From: Scatomorpha stercorigallinarum
Lineage (GTDB): Bacteria > Bacillota > Clostridia > Oscillospirales > Oscillospiraceae
Direction: 5' to 3'
Assembly (NCBI GenBank): GCA_944387865.1
Contig: CALXGN010000001.1
Coordinates: 186,001 to 250,000 of the forward strand
DNA: 64,000 bases
Shown here: positions 44,617-52,715 of the stretch, piece by piece
How the letters are laid out: each line of letters begins with the position of its first letter
Position numbering within the stretch: position 1 is the stretch's first letter
The notes under the pieces: generated by a model
Databases searched by the model: none
Told to the model about the DNA's origin: nothing
What the model saw: only the letters and a program-made list of their open reading frames with translations
Translations under genes and position numbers: made by a program

Positions 44617-45148
44617 CGGTGATACCCTCCTTCTCCAGCAGCGCGCGCAGGCTCTGCTTGCCGCGGTAGACCATGTTGGTCACCTGTTTGACGTTCTTTT
44701 TCATCACCCCGGCGGCCTCGGCATAGCTCAGGCCCTCGAAATAGGTGAGGTAGAGCGCTTCGCGGTAGTCCGGGTTTATCCGCGCCATGCACAAATGCAG
44801 CACCCGCGCCCGCTCGCGCCCTCCGGCGGCCTCCTCGACAAGCTGCTCCGCTTCCGGCTCCTCCGCCAGCTCCTCAAGGCTGAATACCGCCCGCCGGCGG
44901 CTCTTGCAGCGCAGCGCCGTGTGCCGCGCCGCCTTGTAGATATAGGCCTTGAAGGCCCCGGGGCGTATGTCCGGCTTTTTCGCCAGCAGATAGGCGAACG
45001 CCTCTATCATCAGGTCCTCGGATTCGTGTATGTCGCCGAGGTAGCCGTCTATGTACAGCGTCAGCGCGTCGCCATAGCGCTCCATCAGCCCCTCGAGCCC
45101 GGCGTCGTCCCCCGCCAGATAGAGGCGGTAAAGTTCTTCATCTGTCAT
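44600..45148 (-). CDS. ECF-type RNA polymerase sigma factor
   Basis: A 182-residue sigma factor. Region 2 is in YIDGYLGDIHESEDLMIEAF and FKAYIYKAARHTAL; region 4 is INPDYREALYLTYFEGLSYAEAAGVMKKNVKQVTNMVYRGKQSL in two halves. ATG at 45148 follows a G-rich site; an in-frame ATG upstream lacks one. The gene has its own promoter and a palindromic leader. It heads the operon with the small membrane protein, a membrane protein and PrsW, so it is likely released by regulated proteolysis. Confidence 0.92.
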   Translation of the reverse strand: MTDEELYRLYLAGDDAGLEGLMERYGDALTLYIDGYLGDIHESEDLMIEAFAYLLAKKPDIRPGAFKAYIYKAARHTALRCKSRRRAVFSLEELAEEPEAEQLVEEAAGGRERARVLHLCMARINPDYREALYLTYFEGLSYAEAAGVMKKNVKQVTNMVYRGKQSLRALLEKEGITDAEQY

Positions 45149-45173
45149 GTTCCCGCCCCCCATTCCTGCGGCA

Positions 45174-45220
45174 GCCGCGCTTGTGTTCCACACAAGCGCG
45201 GCAAGGGCGTACGCCCTTGC
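45174..45220 (-). promoter_or_regulatory. two adjoining palindromes in the sigma factor leader
   Basis: GCAAGGGCGTACGCCCTTGC (45201-45220) is a perfect 20-bp palindrome beginning about 8 bases after the expected start site. It abuts GCCGCGCTTGTGT-TCC-ACACAAGCGCGGC (45174-45202), a 13-bp inverted repeat. They could be repressor sites or two RNA hairpins in the leader of the sigma gene. Confidence 0.65.
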
Positions 45221-45234
45221 AAAATATCAGCCAT

Positions 45235-45263
45235 ATTATATACAGCCCGTCAAAAACTTGCAA
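45235..45263 (-). promoter_or_regulatory. sigma-A type promoter of the sigma factor operon
   Basis: TTGCAA (45258-45263) and TATAAT (45235-45240) are 17 bases apart on the minus strand, about 90 bases before the ATG. Confidence 0.8.
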
Positions 45264-45293
45264 GGCGCAAAATAAAAAGCGGGAAACAGACAA

Positions 45294-45324
45294 TGATCCC
45301 CCGGGCAAGATGCCCGGGGGATCA
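45294..45324 (-). terminator. hairpin after the 166-residue membrane protein gene
   Basis: TGATCCCCCGGGC pairs over 13 bp with its inverse around AAGAT, 16 bases past the stop. The following T-run is poor, but stem strength and place support termination. Confidence 0.7.
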
Positions 45325-45340
45325 ATTTAAAAATCGGCAC

Positions 45341-45841
45341 TCATAGCTCCGCCTCGTTCTGCCGTTTCAGCCTGTACATACCGTAGATGTAGACCGCAAT
45401 GAAGACCAAAGCCTCGATGACGGCAGACAGCATTTCCATCCAGACGCGCCTGTATGTGTCAAAAATGTCCATGATATAGCTTGATGCCAGTATAGCCGCC
45501 AACATCAGCACCACGGCAGTGATATACGTCCATCTGCTCACCGGGAACAGCGGCTTGCGGCCCTTGAATCTCCCATATCCGGCGCAATATATCAGCGCGA
45601 GTATGTTGCCGAGCCCCACTACCCGCTCCACGACTATGAACGCCATCCGCAGGCCGAGATCCACCGTGGTCTGATAGCTGTACTCCCGTGACGATTCGAG
45701 CCCGACCTCCGGATAGACAAAAAGCATGACAAAAAACGCCACTATCCACGCCGCATCCAGGATAAAAACAGCGTCTATACTGACATCCTTTACGCCCGCC
45801 TTGGCTTCTTTGAATTCTGCCTGTTTCTCATTCATTTCCAT
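45341..45841 (-). CDS. four-helix membrane protein of unknown function
   Basis: A 166-residue protein with a charged N-terminus (about 1-25) and about four membrane helices (AVFILDAAWIVAFFVMLFVY first). I do not recognise the family. The ATG at 45841 overlaps the stop of a 58-codon reading frame upstream (TGATG) and has no ribosome site of its own, so it may depend on translational coupling. Confidence 0.65.
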   Translation of the reverse strand: MEMNEKQAEFKEAKAGVKDVSIDAVFILDAAWIVAFFVMLFVYPEVGLESSREYSYQTTVDLGLRMAFIVVERVVGLGNILALIYCAGYGRFKGRKPLFPVSRWTYITAVVLMLAAILASSYIMDIFDTYRRVWMEMLSAVIEALVFIAVYIYGMYRLKRQNEAEL

Positions 45842-46017
45842 CAAAATGTTTGTACAAAGTAATCGTCAGAATACGGCGTGACCGTAGCAAACGGCCTATC
45901 GTCCCATACCATTATCGCTGTTGCCGTCTCGATACCGCTAAATCTACCAGCAGGCCAATAGCATCCGCCCAGCCGCTTAATATGGATGCGGGCAGCTTGT
46001 TGGAAAAAGAATAACAT
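45841..46017 (-). CDS. small hypothetical protein upstream of and coupled to the membrane protein
   Basis: A 58-codon frame: MLFFFQQAARIHIKRLGGCY near the start, PFATVTPYSDDYFVQTF at the end. The composition looks like a folded protein and the stop overlaps the next start by one base (TGATG), which argues for a real gene. No ribosome site precedes the ATG and the frame stays open for 9 more codons upstream, so it may be the 3' remnant of a longer gene. Confidence 0.45.
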   Translation of the reverse strand: MLFFFQQAARIHIKRLGGCYWPAGRFSGIETATAIMVWDDRPFATVTPYSDDYFVQTF

Positions 46018-46148
46018 GTAAATTTTGCGCCGTAAATATGCAAAACCCTAAAATGCGCCCTCAGCAAAATATTCAGCAATATTATACAAATCCAGGCGCT
46101 TGTTTTTTACGCCCTCCTCGCGCCGCTGCAAAACACGCCGCCGGCGGC

Positions 46149-46176
46149 GCATCAGCCAAAAACTGCAAGGCATATC
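46149..46176 (+). promoter_or_regulatory. possible sigma-G/F type promoter of the SASP gene
   Basis: GCATCA (46149-46154) and CATATC (46171-46176), 16 bases apart, loosely match forespore promoters. Spore-protein genes are normally read by sigma-G. The match is weak. Apart from this site, nothing else was recognised between 46018 and 46244. Confidence 0.3.
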
Positions 46177-46244
46177 GTCTGCGCCGCCGGTCAAACTATC
46201 CGCGGGATGAACTTCCCGAGATCGCGAAAAGGAGATGTAATCGT

Positions 46245-46442
46245 ATGTCCACCAACAGCAACAACCTCGTGAACCCGAACGCCCGCGAGGCCATGAATCG
46301 CTTCAAGATGGAGGCGGCCAGTGAGGTCGGCGTCAACCTGAAGCAGGGCTATAACGGCGACCTCACCAGCCGCCAGGCCGGCTCCGTCGGCGGCCAGATG
46401 GTCAAGAAGATGATCGAGGCCTACGAGAACGGCATGAAGTAA
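46245..46442 (+). CDS. alpha/beta-type small acid-soluble spore protein
   Basis: A 65-residue SASP. It has NPNAREAMNRFKMEAASEVGV with the GPR protease site region (KMEAASE), then GYNGDLTSRQAGSVGGQMVKK, the DNA-binding core that coats and protects spore DNA. ATG follows AAAGGAG by 10 bases. Start and length are typical. It shows the organism makes true endospores. Confidence 0.95.
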   Translation: MSTNSNNLVNPNAREAMNRFKMEAASEVGVNLKQGYNGDLTSRQAGSVGGQMVKKMIEAYENGMK

Positions 46443-46517
46443 GCTCTTTACAGCGGGCGCGCCGCGGGTATCTCCGCGGCGCGCTTCCTGTTGCCTTATG
46501 GCGCGCGCAAACGGCAC

Positions 46518-46547
46518 TGTACAAACTGTCGCCTGCTGTTGTATAAT
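46518..46547 (+). promoter_or_regulatory. promoter of the GTPase-nuclease fusion gene
   Basis: TATAAT (46542-46547) is preceded at 18 bases by TGTACA (46518-46523). Transcription would start about 55 bases before the ATG at 46608, which follows GGAAGGGACGACGGG. Confidence 0.55.
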
Positions 46548-46607
46548 GATTATTTGTGAGTTTTCGCGGCGCCGCCGCAGGGATATACATACGGAAGGGA
46601 CGACGGG

Positions 46608-49208
46608 ATGAAACGGCTGGTCATTGGCATATTGGCCCATGTGGACTCGGGCAAGACGACGCTCAGCGAGGCGATGCTCTACCGCGCGGGGGCGCTGCGG
46701 AAGCTGGGGCGCGTCGATCACCGCGACGCCTTCCTGGACACGGACGCGCTCGAGCGCTCGCGCGGCATCACCATTTTTTCCAAGCAGGCGCTGCTCAAGC
46801 TGCCCGGCGCGGAGCTGACGCTGCTGGACACGCCGGGCCATGTGGACTTCTCCGCCGAGGCTGAGCGGGCTTTGCAGGTGATGGACTACGCCGTGCTGGT
46901 GATAAGCGGCACGGACGGCGTACAGAGCCACACGGAGACGCTCTGGCGGCTGCTGGAGCGTTACCAGGTGCCCGTGTTCATCTTCCTCAACAAAATGGAC
47001 CTGGCCGGCGCGGACCGCGACGCGCGCATGGACGAGCTGCGCCGGCGCTTCGGCTCCGGCTGCGTGGACATGGCCTCGCCGGACAGCGCGGAGGAGCTGG
47101 CGCTCTGCAACGAGGAGCTGCTGGAGGCCGTCGCCGCCGGCGCCGCGCCCACGGAGGAGCAGCTCGCCGCGGCCATCTCGCGCCGCGAGCTCTTCCCCTG
47201 CTACTTCGGCGCGGCTTTGAAGCTGGAGGGCGTGGACAGCCTGCTGGACGCGCTCGCGCGCCTCACCTCCCCCCTGCCGCCGTGCGCGGACTTCGGCGCG
47301 CGCATCTTCAAGGTCACCCGCGCGGAGGACGGCGCTCGCCTCACCTGGCTGAAGGTGACGGGCGGCGAGCTGAAAGTGAAAGCCGAGCTTGCCTCGCGGC
47401 CAGACGCCGCGCGCGCCTGGCGCGCCAAGGCCGACCAGCTGCGGCTCTATTCCGGGGCCAAATACAGCCTTCTCAACGCTGCGCCGCCGGGCACGGTCTG
47501 CGCCGTCACCGGCCTTGCGGACAGCTACCCCGGCGAGGGCCTGGGCTTTGAGCCGGACGCCGCCGCGCCCGCGCTGGAGCCTGTGCTGCGCTACCGCGTG
47601 CTGCTGCCCGACGGCTGCGACGTACACGCCGCCCTGCGCCAGCTGCGCGAGCTGGAGCAGGAGGACCCGCTGCTGCACGTTGTCTGGGACGAGCGCGCCG
47701 GCGCGGCCTACCTGCAGCTGATGGGCGAGGTGCAGCTGGAGATATTGCAGAGCCTGCTGGAGCGCCGCTTCGGCCTCAAAGTGTCCTTTGACGAGGGCGG
47801 CATCCTGTACAAGGAGACCATCCGCGCGCAGGCGGAGGGCATGGGGCACTATGAGCCGCTGCGCCACTATGCGGAAGTGCATCTGCTGCTCTCCCCCGGC
47901 GAGCGCGGCAGCGGCGTACAGCTGGCCAGCGACTGCCCCACGGACGAGCTTGCGCTCAACTGGCAGCGGCTCATCCTCACGCACCTGGCCGAAAAGACGC
48001 ACGTCGGCCCCCTCACCGGCGCGCCGCTGACGGATGTGAAGCTCACGCTCGCCTCCGGCCGCGCGCACCCCAAGCACACGGAGGGCGGCGACTTCCGCCA
48101 GGCCACCTACCGCGCCGTCCGCCAGGGGCTGCGCACTGCCGCCGCGCGCGGGGACTGCGTGCTGCTGGAGCCCTGGTATACGTTCACGCTCCGCCTGCCG
48201 CAGGAGGCCGTGGGCCGCGCCCTGGCCGACATGCCGCGGCTCTTCGCGGATTTCGACCCGCCCGTCACCGAGGGCGGCGAGGCCGTCATCACGGGCCGCG
48301 CACCCGTCCCGGAGCTGATGGGCTATGCGCGTGAGGTAGCGGCCTACACACGCGGGCGCGGGCAGCTCGCCTGCCTGCCGGGAGGCTACGCCGAGTGCCA
48401 CAACGCGGAGGAGGTCATCGCCGCCGCCGGCTACGACGCGGACGCCGACACGGAAAACACCGCGGACTCCGTCTTTTGCAGCCACGGCGCGGGCGTGCTC
48501 GTGCGCTGGGACGAAGCGTCCTCCCACATGCACCTGCCAAGCGTCCTCGAGCGCGGCCAGCGCCTGAGCGCCGCCGCGCAGGAGGCCCCCGTATCCCGCG
48601 CCGAGCGGGCCGACGCCTACCGCGCCGCCCTGGCCGCGGACAAAGAGCTGATGGCCATTTTCGAGCGCACCTACGGCCCCATCCGCCGCGACAGCGTGCA
48701 GGCCATGCGCACGGTAAAGCGCCCGCCATCCTCCGGCGGCCAGCCGCGCCGCGCGCCCGCCCGGCCCCAGGACACGGGCCCCGAGTACCTGCTGGTGGAC
48801 GGCTACAACGTCATCTTCGCCTGGGAGGGGCTCAAGGAGCTGGCCGCCAAAAACCTGGACGCCGCGCGCGCCCGGCTGATGGACCGCCTGTGCAACTTCG
48901 CCGGCTACCGCCGCTGCGTGCTGATACTGGTGTTCGACGCCTGGAAGGTCAAGGGCGGCGAGCGCGAGGTGGAGCAGTACCACAACATCTACGTCGTCTA
49001 CACCCGCGAGGCGGAGACGGCCGACATGTACATCGAAAAGGCCACGCACGAGATAGCCCGCCGCCACCGCACGCGCGTCGTCACCTCGGACGCCGCCGAG
49101 CAGCTCATCATCCTCGGCAACGGCGCGCTGCGCGTCTCCTCCCGCTCCTTTGAGGAGGAGGTGCTCGCCGCCGAAGCGGAGATCCGCGAGCTCCTCGCCC
49201 AGCAATAA
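46608..49208 (+). CDS. TetM/EF-G-like translation GTPase fused to a Rae1/YacP-type NYN ribonuclease
   Basis: An 866-residue two-part protein. Residues 1 to about 690 are an EF-G/TetM-like GTPase: G1 AHVDSGKT (10-17), RGITI (52-56), DTPGH (74-78), NKMD (128-131), then the domain II-V region of ribosomal protection proteins. After a short basic Pro/Arg linker, about 725-866 matches B. subtilis YacP (Rae1), a nuclease that cuts mRNA in the ribosomal A site: LLVDGYNVI (Asp731), VFDAWKVKGG (Asp777), REAETADMYIEK (Asp806), TSDAAEQ (Asp828). The fusion implies GTP-driven delivery of a nuclease to the ribosome. A resistance role is not shown. Confidence 0.9.
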   Translation: MKRLVIGILAHVDSGKTTLSEAMLYRAGALRKLGRVDHRDAFLDTDALERSRGITIFSKQALLKLPGAELTLLDTPGHVDFSAEAERALQVMDYAVLVISGTDGVQSHTETLWRLLERYQVPVFIFLNKMDLAGADRDARMDELRRRFGSGCVDMASPDSAEELALCNEELLEAVAAGAAPTEEQLAAAISRRELFPCYFGAALKLEGVDSLLDALARLTSPLPPCADFGARIFKVTRAEDGARLTWLKVTGGELKVKAELASRPDAARAWRAKADQLRLYSGAKYSLLNAAPPGTVCAVTGLADSYPGEGLGFEPDAAAPALEPVLRYRVLLPDGCDVHAALRQLRELEQEDPLLHVVWDERAGAAYLQLMGEVQLEILQSLLERRFGLKVSFDEGGILYKETIRAQAEGMGHYEPLRHYAEVHLLLSPGERGSGVQLASDCPTDELALNWQRLILTHLAEKTHVGPLTGAPLTDVKLTLASGRAHPKHTEGGDFRQATYRAVRQGLRTAAARGDCVLLEPWYTFTLRLPQEAVGRALADMPRLFADFDPPVTEGGEAVITGRAPVPELMGYAREVAAYTRGRGQLACLPGGYAECHNAEEVIAAAGYDADADTENTADSVFCSHGAGVLVRWDEASSHMHLPSVLERGQRLSAAAQEAPVSRAERADAYRAALAADKELMAIFERTYGPIRRDSVQAMRTVKRPPSSGGQPRRAPARPQDTGPEYLLVDGYNVIFAWEGLKELAAKNLDAARARLMDRLCNFAGYRRCVLILVFDAWKVKGGEREVEQYHNIYVVYTREAETADMYIEKATHEIARRHRTRVVTSDAAEQLIILGNGALRVSSRSFEEEVLAAEAEIRELLAQQ

Positions 49209-49213
49209 ACAAA

Positions 49214-49248
49214 CCCCCGGAGAGCCCAGCCCTCCGGGGGGTATTTTT
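49214..49248 (+). terminator. terminator of the fusion gene
   Basis: CCCCCGGAG (49214-49222) pairs with CTCCGGGGG (49232-49240), followed by GTATTTTT. It lies between convergent genes. Confidence 0.85.
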
Positions 49249-49273
49249 GCGCCCTATTCGCCCGCTTATGGGC

Positions 49274-49945
49274 TCACTCCCGCTCATAGAGCGCGGCTCC
49301 CGGCTCGAAGCACTGCGGCCGGTAGGTGATGGAGCCTATGCGCGGCTTCGGCACGCCGTAGCGCGGGTTGTAGCCAAACAGGTTTACATAATCCATAAGG
49401 TCATCCTTCTCCTCCGCCATCGCCTGGAGCAGCTCCAGCGTGGCGGAGGCGTCGTCTATCGCCCGGTGCGTGTTCTGCCCGGCGAGGCCGTAGGCCTCCA
49501 CGGCGTTTTCCAGCCGGTGCGGATAGGGCCGCCGGTCGCGGTAGACGGTGAGCGCGTCCAGGAACTTCAGCCCCCGCAGCGCGCCCTCCAGCCCCGCTTC
49601 GCGCAGGAGGTAATAGATGAAACAGAGGTCGAACTGCGCGTTGTAGGCCGCGAGCAGCGTCCCCGGCGCGCTGAGCATGTCCGCCAGCCGCTGCGCGGCC
49701 TCGCGCGCCGGCGCGCCCTCGCGCGCGAGCTGTTCGTCAGTGATGCCCGTCAGGCGCGATATGAACGGCGGCACCCGCCGCCCTTCCGGCAGCGAGACGA
49801 GCATGTCGAAGCTCTCCTCCCCGCCCGCCGGCGTTATCTTCAGGGCGGCGAGCTCGATGACGCGCTCCCGCGCGGGGTCGATGCCCGTCGTCTCCGTGTC
49901 CAGCACCACCAGGCTCTCGAAGCCCTCCCACAGCCACTCAGCCAT
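49274..49945 (-). CDS. DnaQ-like 3'-5' exonuclease
   Basis: A 223-residue DEDDh exonuclease: VVLDTETTGIDP (Asp, Glu; about residues 15-26), AAYNAQFDLCF (Asp) and HRAIDDASATLELL (His, Asp). It resembles the PolC/epsilon proofreading fold as a free-standing enzyme. It overlaps the recQ stop by 8 bases and is read after recQ, suggesting joint work in repair, with RecQ unwinding and this enzyme trimming. Confidence 0.9.
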   Translation of the reverse strand: MAEWLWEGFESLVVLDTETTGIDPARERVIELAALKITPAGGEESFDMLVSLPEGRRVPPFISRLTGITDEQLAREGAPAREAAQRLADMLSAPGTLLAAYNAQFDLCFIYYLLREAGLEGALRGLKFLDALTVYRDRRPYPHRLENAVEAYGLAGQNTHRAIDDASATLELLQAMAEEKDDLMDYVNLFGYNPRYGVPKPRIGSITYRPQCFEPGAALYERE

Positions 49946-51791
49946 CCTGCGTCTTCCTCCAGTTTTCTATCTCTTTCAGGAAAGCCGCGCCATAGCGCCG
50001 GGCCTTCACTTCGCCCACGCCGGCCACGTCCAGCAGTTCCAGCGAGTCGCGCGGCTTTTTCGCCGCCATGTCGGCCAGCGTGACGTTGGAGAAAATGACA
50101 TAGGGCGGGACGCCCTGCTCCTCCGCCAGCCGGTAGCGCAGCAGCCTCAGCCGCTCGTAGAGCACGGCGTTTGGCTCTGTGGGCGCGGCAGTGGAGCCGC
50201 GCCGCCGGAGCTCTTTTTTCTCCTCCGGGCGCGCCCGGCGCTCCGTCAGCGTCACGCGCCCACCGCGGAACAGCACTTCCGCCGCCTCCGCCGTGGGTAT
50301 GAGCACGCCGTGATCGCCCCGCGCCAGATATCCCAGTTCCATCAGCCGCTCGGCGAGCGCGCTCACTTCCGCGGCCTTCGCGCCCTTCATCAGTCCATAG
50401 GTGCTCAGCCCGTCGAGCCCTTTTTCGCGCACCCGCGCGCTGTTGGCCCCGCGCAGGCAGTCGGATATCGCGCCCAGGCCCATGTAATATCCGCAGCTGT
50501 CATAGATGCGCTTCGCGCAGGAGAGCATGATCTGCGCTTCCCGCGTCACATCCCGCTCGGTGAACTGCCCGCGGCAGTTGCCGCAGTTCCCGCAGTGCCC
50601 GGCGTGCTCCTGCCCGAAATACTCCAATATGTACCCGCGCAGGCAGTCGTGCGTGCGGCAATAGGCGGCCATCTCCCGCAGCCGGTCACGTTCCCGCTCG
50701 CGGACGGCCTCCGCCTCCTCGATGCTCAGCCCGTCGCCCTGCCCGGAGAGCTCGATGAGCCGCAGGCCCGTCATGATATCGGAGGGCGAAAAGAGCAGTA
50801 TGCAGTCCGCCCGCTCGCCGTCACGCCCCGCGCGCCCGGCCTCCTGGTAGTATGCTTCGACGCTCTTCGGCATGTTGTAGTGTATCACAAAGCCCACGTT
50901 GGACTTGTCTATGCCCATGCCGAAGGCGTTGGTGGCCACCATCACCGTTTTGCGGTCGCAGATGAAGTCGTCCTGGTTGCGCTGCCGCTCGTCTGCCCGC
51001 AGGCCCGCATGATAGCGCGTGGCGGCGCGGCCGTCGTCCTGCAGGGCCTGGCAGACGTCCTCCACGGCCCGCCGCGTGGCGCAGTAGACGATGCCGCTCT
51101 TCCCCTGCCGTGCGTCCAGCAGCCTCCGCAGGGCGCTGAACTTGTCCCGCGGCCGCAATACGTCAAAATACAGGTTTGGCCGGTCAAAGCCCGTGGTCAC
51201 GCACAGCGGTGCGCGCAGGCGCAGTATGCGTATCACGTCCTCGCGCACCTCCGGCGTGGCCGTGGCCGTGAAGGCGCCCACGGGCGGCCGCTTTGGCAGC
51301 TTTTGCAGGAAATCCACGATGCGCAGGTAGCTGGGGCGGAAATCCTGCCCCCACTGGGAGATGCAGTGCGCCTCGTCCACCGCCACCAGCGAGATGTCCG
51401 CCGCTGTCGCCACAGAGAGGAAGAGCGCCGTGTCAAGCCGCTCCGGCGCCACATAGACGAGCTTATAGCCGCCCGCCCTCATGCGCGAGCAGGTCTCGCG
51501 GAATTCTTCCGGGGAGAGCGAGCTGTTGATACAGGCCGCGGGCACGCCCGCCTCGCGCAGGGCCGCGACCTGGTCCTTCATCAGGGAGATGAGGGGCGAG
51601 ATCACCAGCGCCGTCCCCGGCAACAGGATGGCCGGCAGCTGGTAGCAGGCGCTCTTGCCTCCGCCCGTGGGCATCACGCCGAACACGTCGCGCCCGGCCA
51701 GCAGGCCCTCCGCCAGTTCGCGCTGGCCGCGGCGGAAGCGCGAGTGCCCAAAATACCGCTTGAGCGCCGCCTCGATGCCCGCGTCCGCCAT
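49938..51791 (-). CDS. recQ: RecQ-type ATP-dependent DNA helicase
   Basis: A 617-residue superfamily 2 helicase. Motif I is MPTGGGKSACYQLP, motif II VDEAHCISQWGQDFRPSY, motif VI QEAGRAGRDG. The zinc site (CLRGYILEYFG to CGNCGNCRG) and winged helix follow, and an HRDC domain closes the protein. ATG at 51791 follows GGAGGGGGGAG; an in-frame GTG nine codons earlier is less likely. Acts in recombination repair and fork restart. Confidence 0.95.
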   Translation of the reverse strand: MADAGIEAALKRYFGHSRFRRGQRELAEGLLAGRDVFGVMPTGGGKSACYQLPAILLPGTALVISPLISLMKDQVAALREAGVPAACINSSLSPEEFRETCSRMRAGGYKLVYVAPERLDTALFLSVATAADISLVAVDEAHCISQWGQDFRPSYLRIVDFLQKLPKRPPVGAFTATATPEVREDVIRILRLRAPLCVTTGFDRPNLYFDVLRPRDKFSALRRLLDARQGKSGIVYCATRRAVEDVCQALQDDGRAATRYHAGLRADERQRNQDDFICDRKTVMVATNAFGMGIDKSNVGFVIHYNMPKSVEAYYQEAGRAGRDGERADCILLFSPSDIMTGLRLIELSGQGDGLSIEEAEAVRERERDRLREMAAYCRTHDCLRGYILEYFGQEHAGHCGNCGNCRGQFTERDVTREAQIMLSCAKRIYDSCGYYMGLGAISDCLRGANSARVREKGLDGLSTYGLMKGAKAAEVSALAERLMELGYLARGDHGVLIPTAEAAEVLFRGGRVTLTERRARPEEKKELRRRGSTAAPTEPNAVLYERLRLLRYRLAEEQGVPPYVIFSNVTLADMAAKKPRDSLELLDVAGVGEVKARRYGAAFLKEIENWRKTQDG

Positions 51792-51878
51792 GTTTCTCCC
51801 CCCTCCGGCTTTTTCCACAGCCCATTATACCCTCCCGCCCATCTATCCTGCAACTAAAAATGTTCCTGCTATGTCCTC

Positions 51879-52571
51879 TCAATTCCCCTCCAGCGCCTCC
51901 CTCAGCTTTTCCAGCGCGCGTTTTTCTATGCGGGAGACGTAGCTGCGCGATATGCCGCATTTTTCGGCGGTCTCGCGCTGGGTGAGGGGCGCGGCGCCGT
52001 CCAGGCCGTAGCGCAGGCGGATGATGAGCGCTTCGCGCTCGCCGAGCGCGCTGTCCACCGCCTCGCGCACGCGCCGGCGGTCCTCGCTGTCGCCCAGGCG
52101 GTCGGCCATGTCGTCCTCCTCCGCCAGGATGTCCATCAGCGAGAGCGAATTGCCGTCGCCGTCCACGTCTATGGACTCCGAGAGCGATACGTCCCCCGCC
52201 GTCTTTTTCAGCGCGCGGAAGTGCATCAGTATCTCGTTTTCCGTGCACTTGGAAGCGTATGTAGCCAGCCGCACGCCCTTGTCGGGGCGGTAGGTGTTGA
52301 TGCCCTTGATGAGCCCGATGGTGCCGATGGAGATGAGGTCGTCGGCGTCCTCGCCCTGGGTGTAATATTTTTTGATGATGTGCGCCACCAGTCGCAGGTT
52401 GTGCTCGATGAGCTTGTTGCGGGCCTCGATGTCCCCGTCCTCGAGCCAGAGCGCGACGTAGCGCCGCTCCTCCTCCGCCGAGAGCGGCCGCGGGAAGGAG
52501 CCGTAGGCCGGCCCCAGGCGCAGCATCAGGAACGCGCCGGACAAGAGCGTCAAAAAGGCGCCTGTTATCAT
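51879..52571 (-). CDS. sigK: sporulation sigma factor, pro-sigma-K
   Basis: A 230-residue sigma factor. The hydrophobic pro-sequence (MITGAFLTLLSGAFLMLRLG, residues 1-20) precedes SFPRPLSAEEE, the usual start of mature sigma-K. Region 2 (EHNLRLVAHIIKKYY, DLISIGTIGLIKGI) and region 4 (TQRETAEKCGISRSYVSRIEKRAL) are complete. It directs late mother-cell genes after cleavage by SpoIVFB. The gene is uninterrupted, with no skin-type element. Confidence 0.95.
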   Translation of the reverse strand: MITGAFLTLLSGAFLMLRLGPAYGSFPRPLSAEEERRYVALWLEDGDIEARNKLIEHNLRLVAHIIKKYYTQGEDADDLISIGTIGLIKGINTYRPDKGVRLATYASKCTENEILMHFRALKKTAGDVSLSESIDVDGDGNSLSLMDILAEEDDMADRLGDSEDRRRVREAVDSALGEREALIIRLRYGLDGAAPLTQRETAEKCGISRSYVSRIEKRALEKLREALEGN

Positions 52572-52602
52572 GGACTTGCACCGCCTTTCAATGGATAACT
52601 AC

Positions 52603-52610
52603 ATTTTATG
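52603..52610 (-). promoter_or_regulatory. possible sigma-E type -10 element of sigK
   Basis: CATAAAAT on the minus strand, 32 bases before the sigK ATG, resembles the sigma-E -10 (CATACAAT). The -35 half is not clear. Confidence 0.35.
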
Positions 52611-52659
52611 GCGGCGGGCAGGTACACTTTCCTGTCAAAACGGCGGACGTGCCCAAAAC

Positions 52660-52688
52660 TTGCAATGCGCGGGCCTTTGCGGTATAAT
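52660..52688 (+). promoter_or_regulatory. sigma-A type promoter of the CsoR-type gene
   Basis: TTGCAA (52660-52665) and TATAAT (52683-52688) are 17 bases apart; start expected near 52695, 21 bases before the ATG. Confidence 0.82.
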
Positions 52689-52715
52689 ACTGCAAAAAAC
52701 CACGGGGAGAGCCAC

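Noticed and set aside
46191..49205. Minus-strand open frame of 1004 codons opposite the GTPase-nuclease fusion
   Set aside because: Low-complexity Ala/Gly/Val/His composition and no domains; the plus strand has intact GTPase and NYN motifs.
46608..49208. Annotating the fusion as a tetracycline resistance gene
   Set aside because: Family resemblance alone does not show resistance, and the nuclease domain points to another role.
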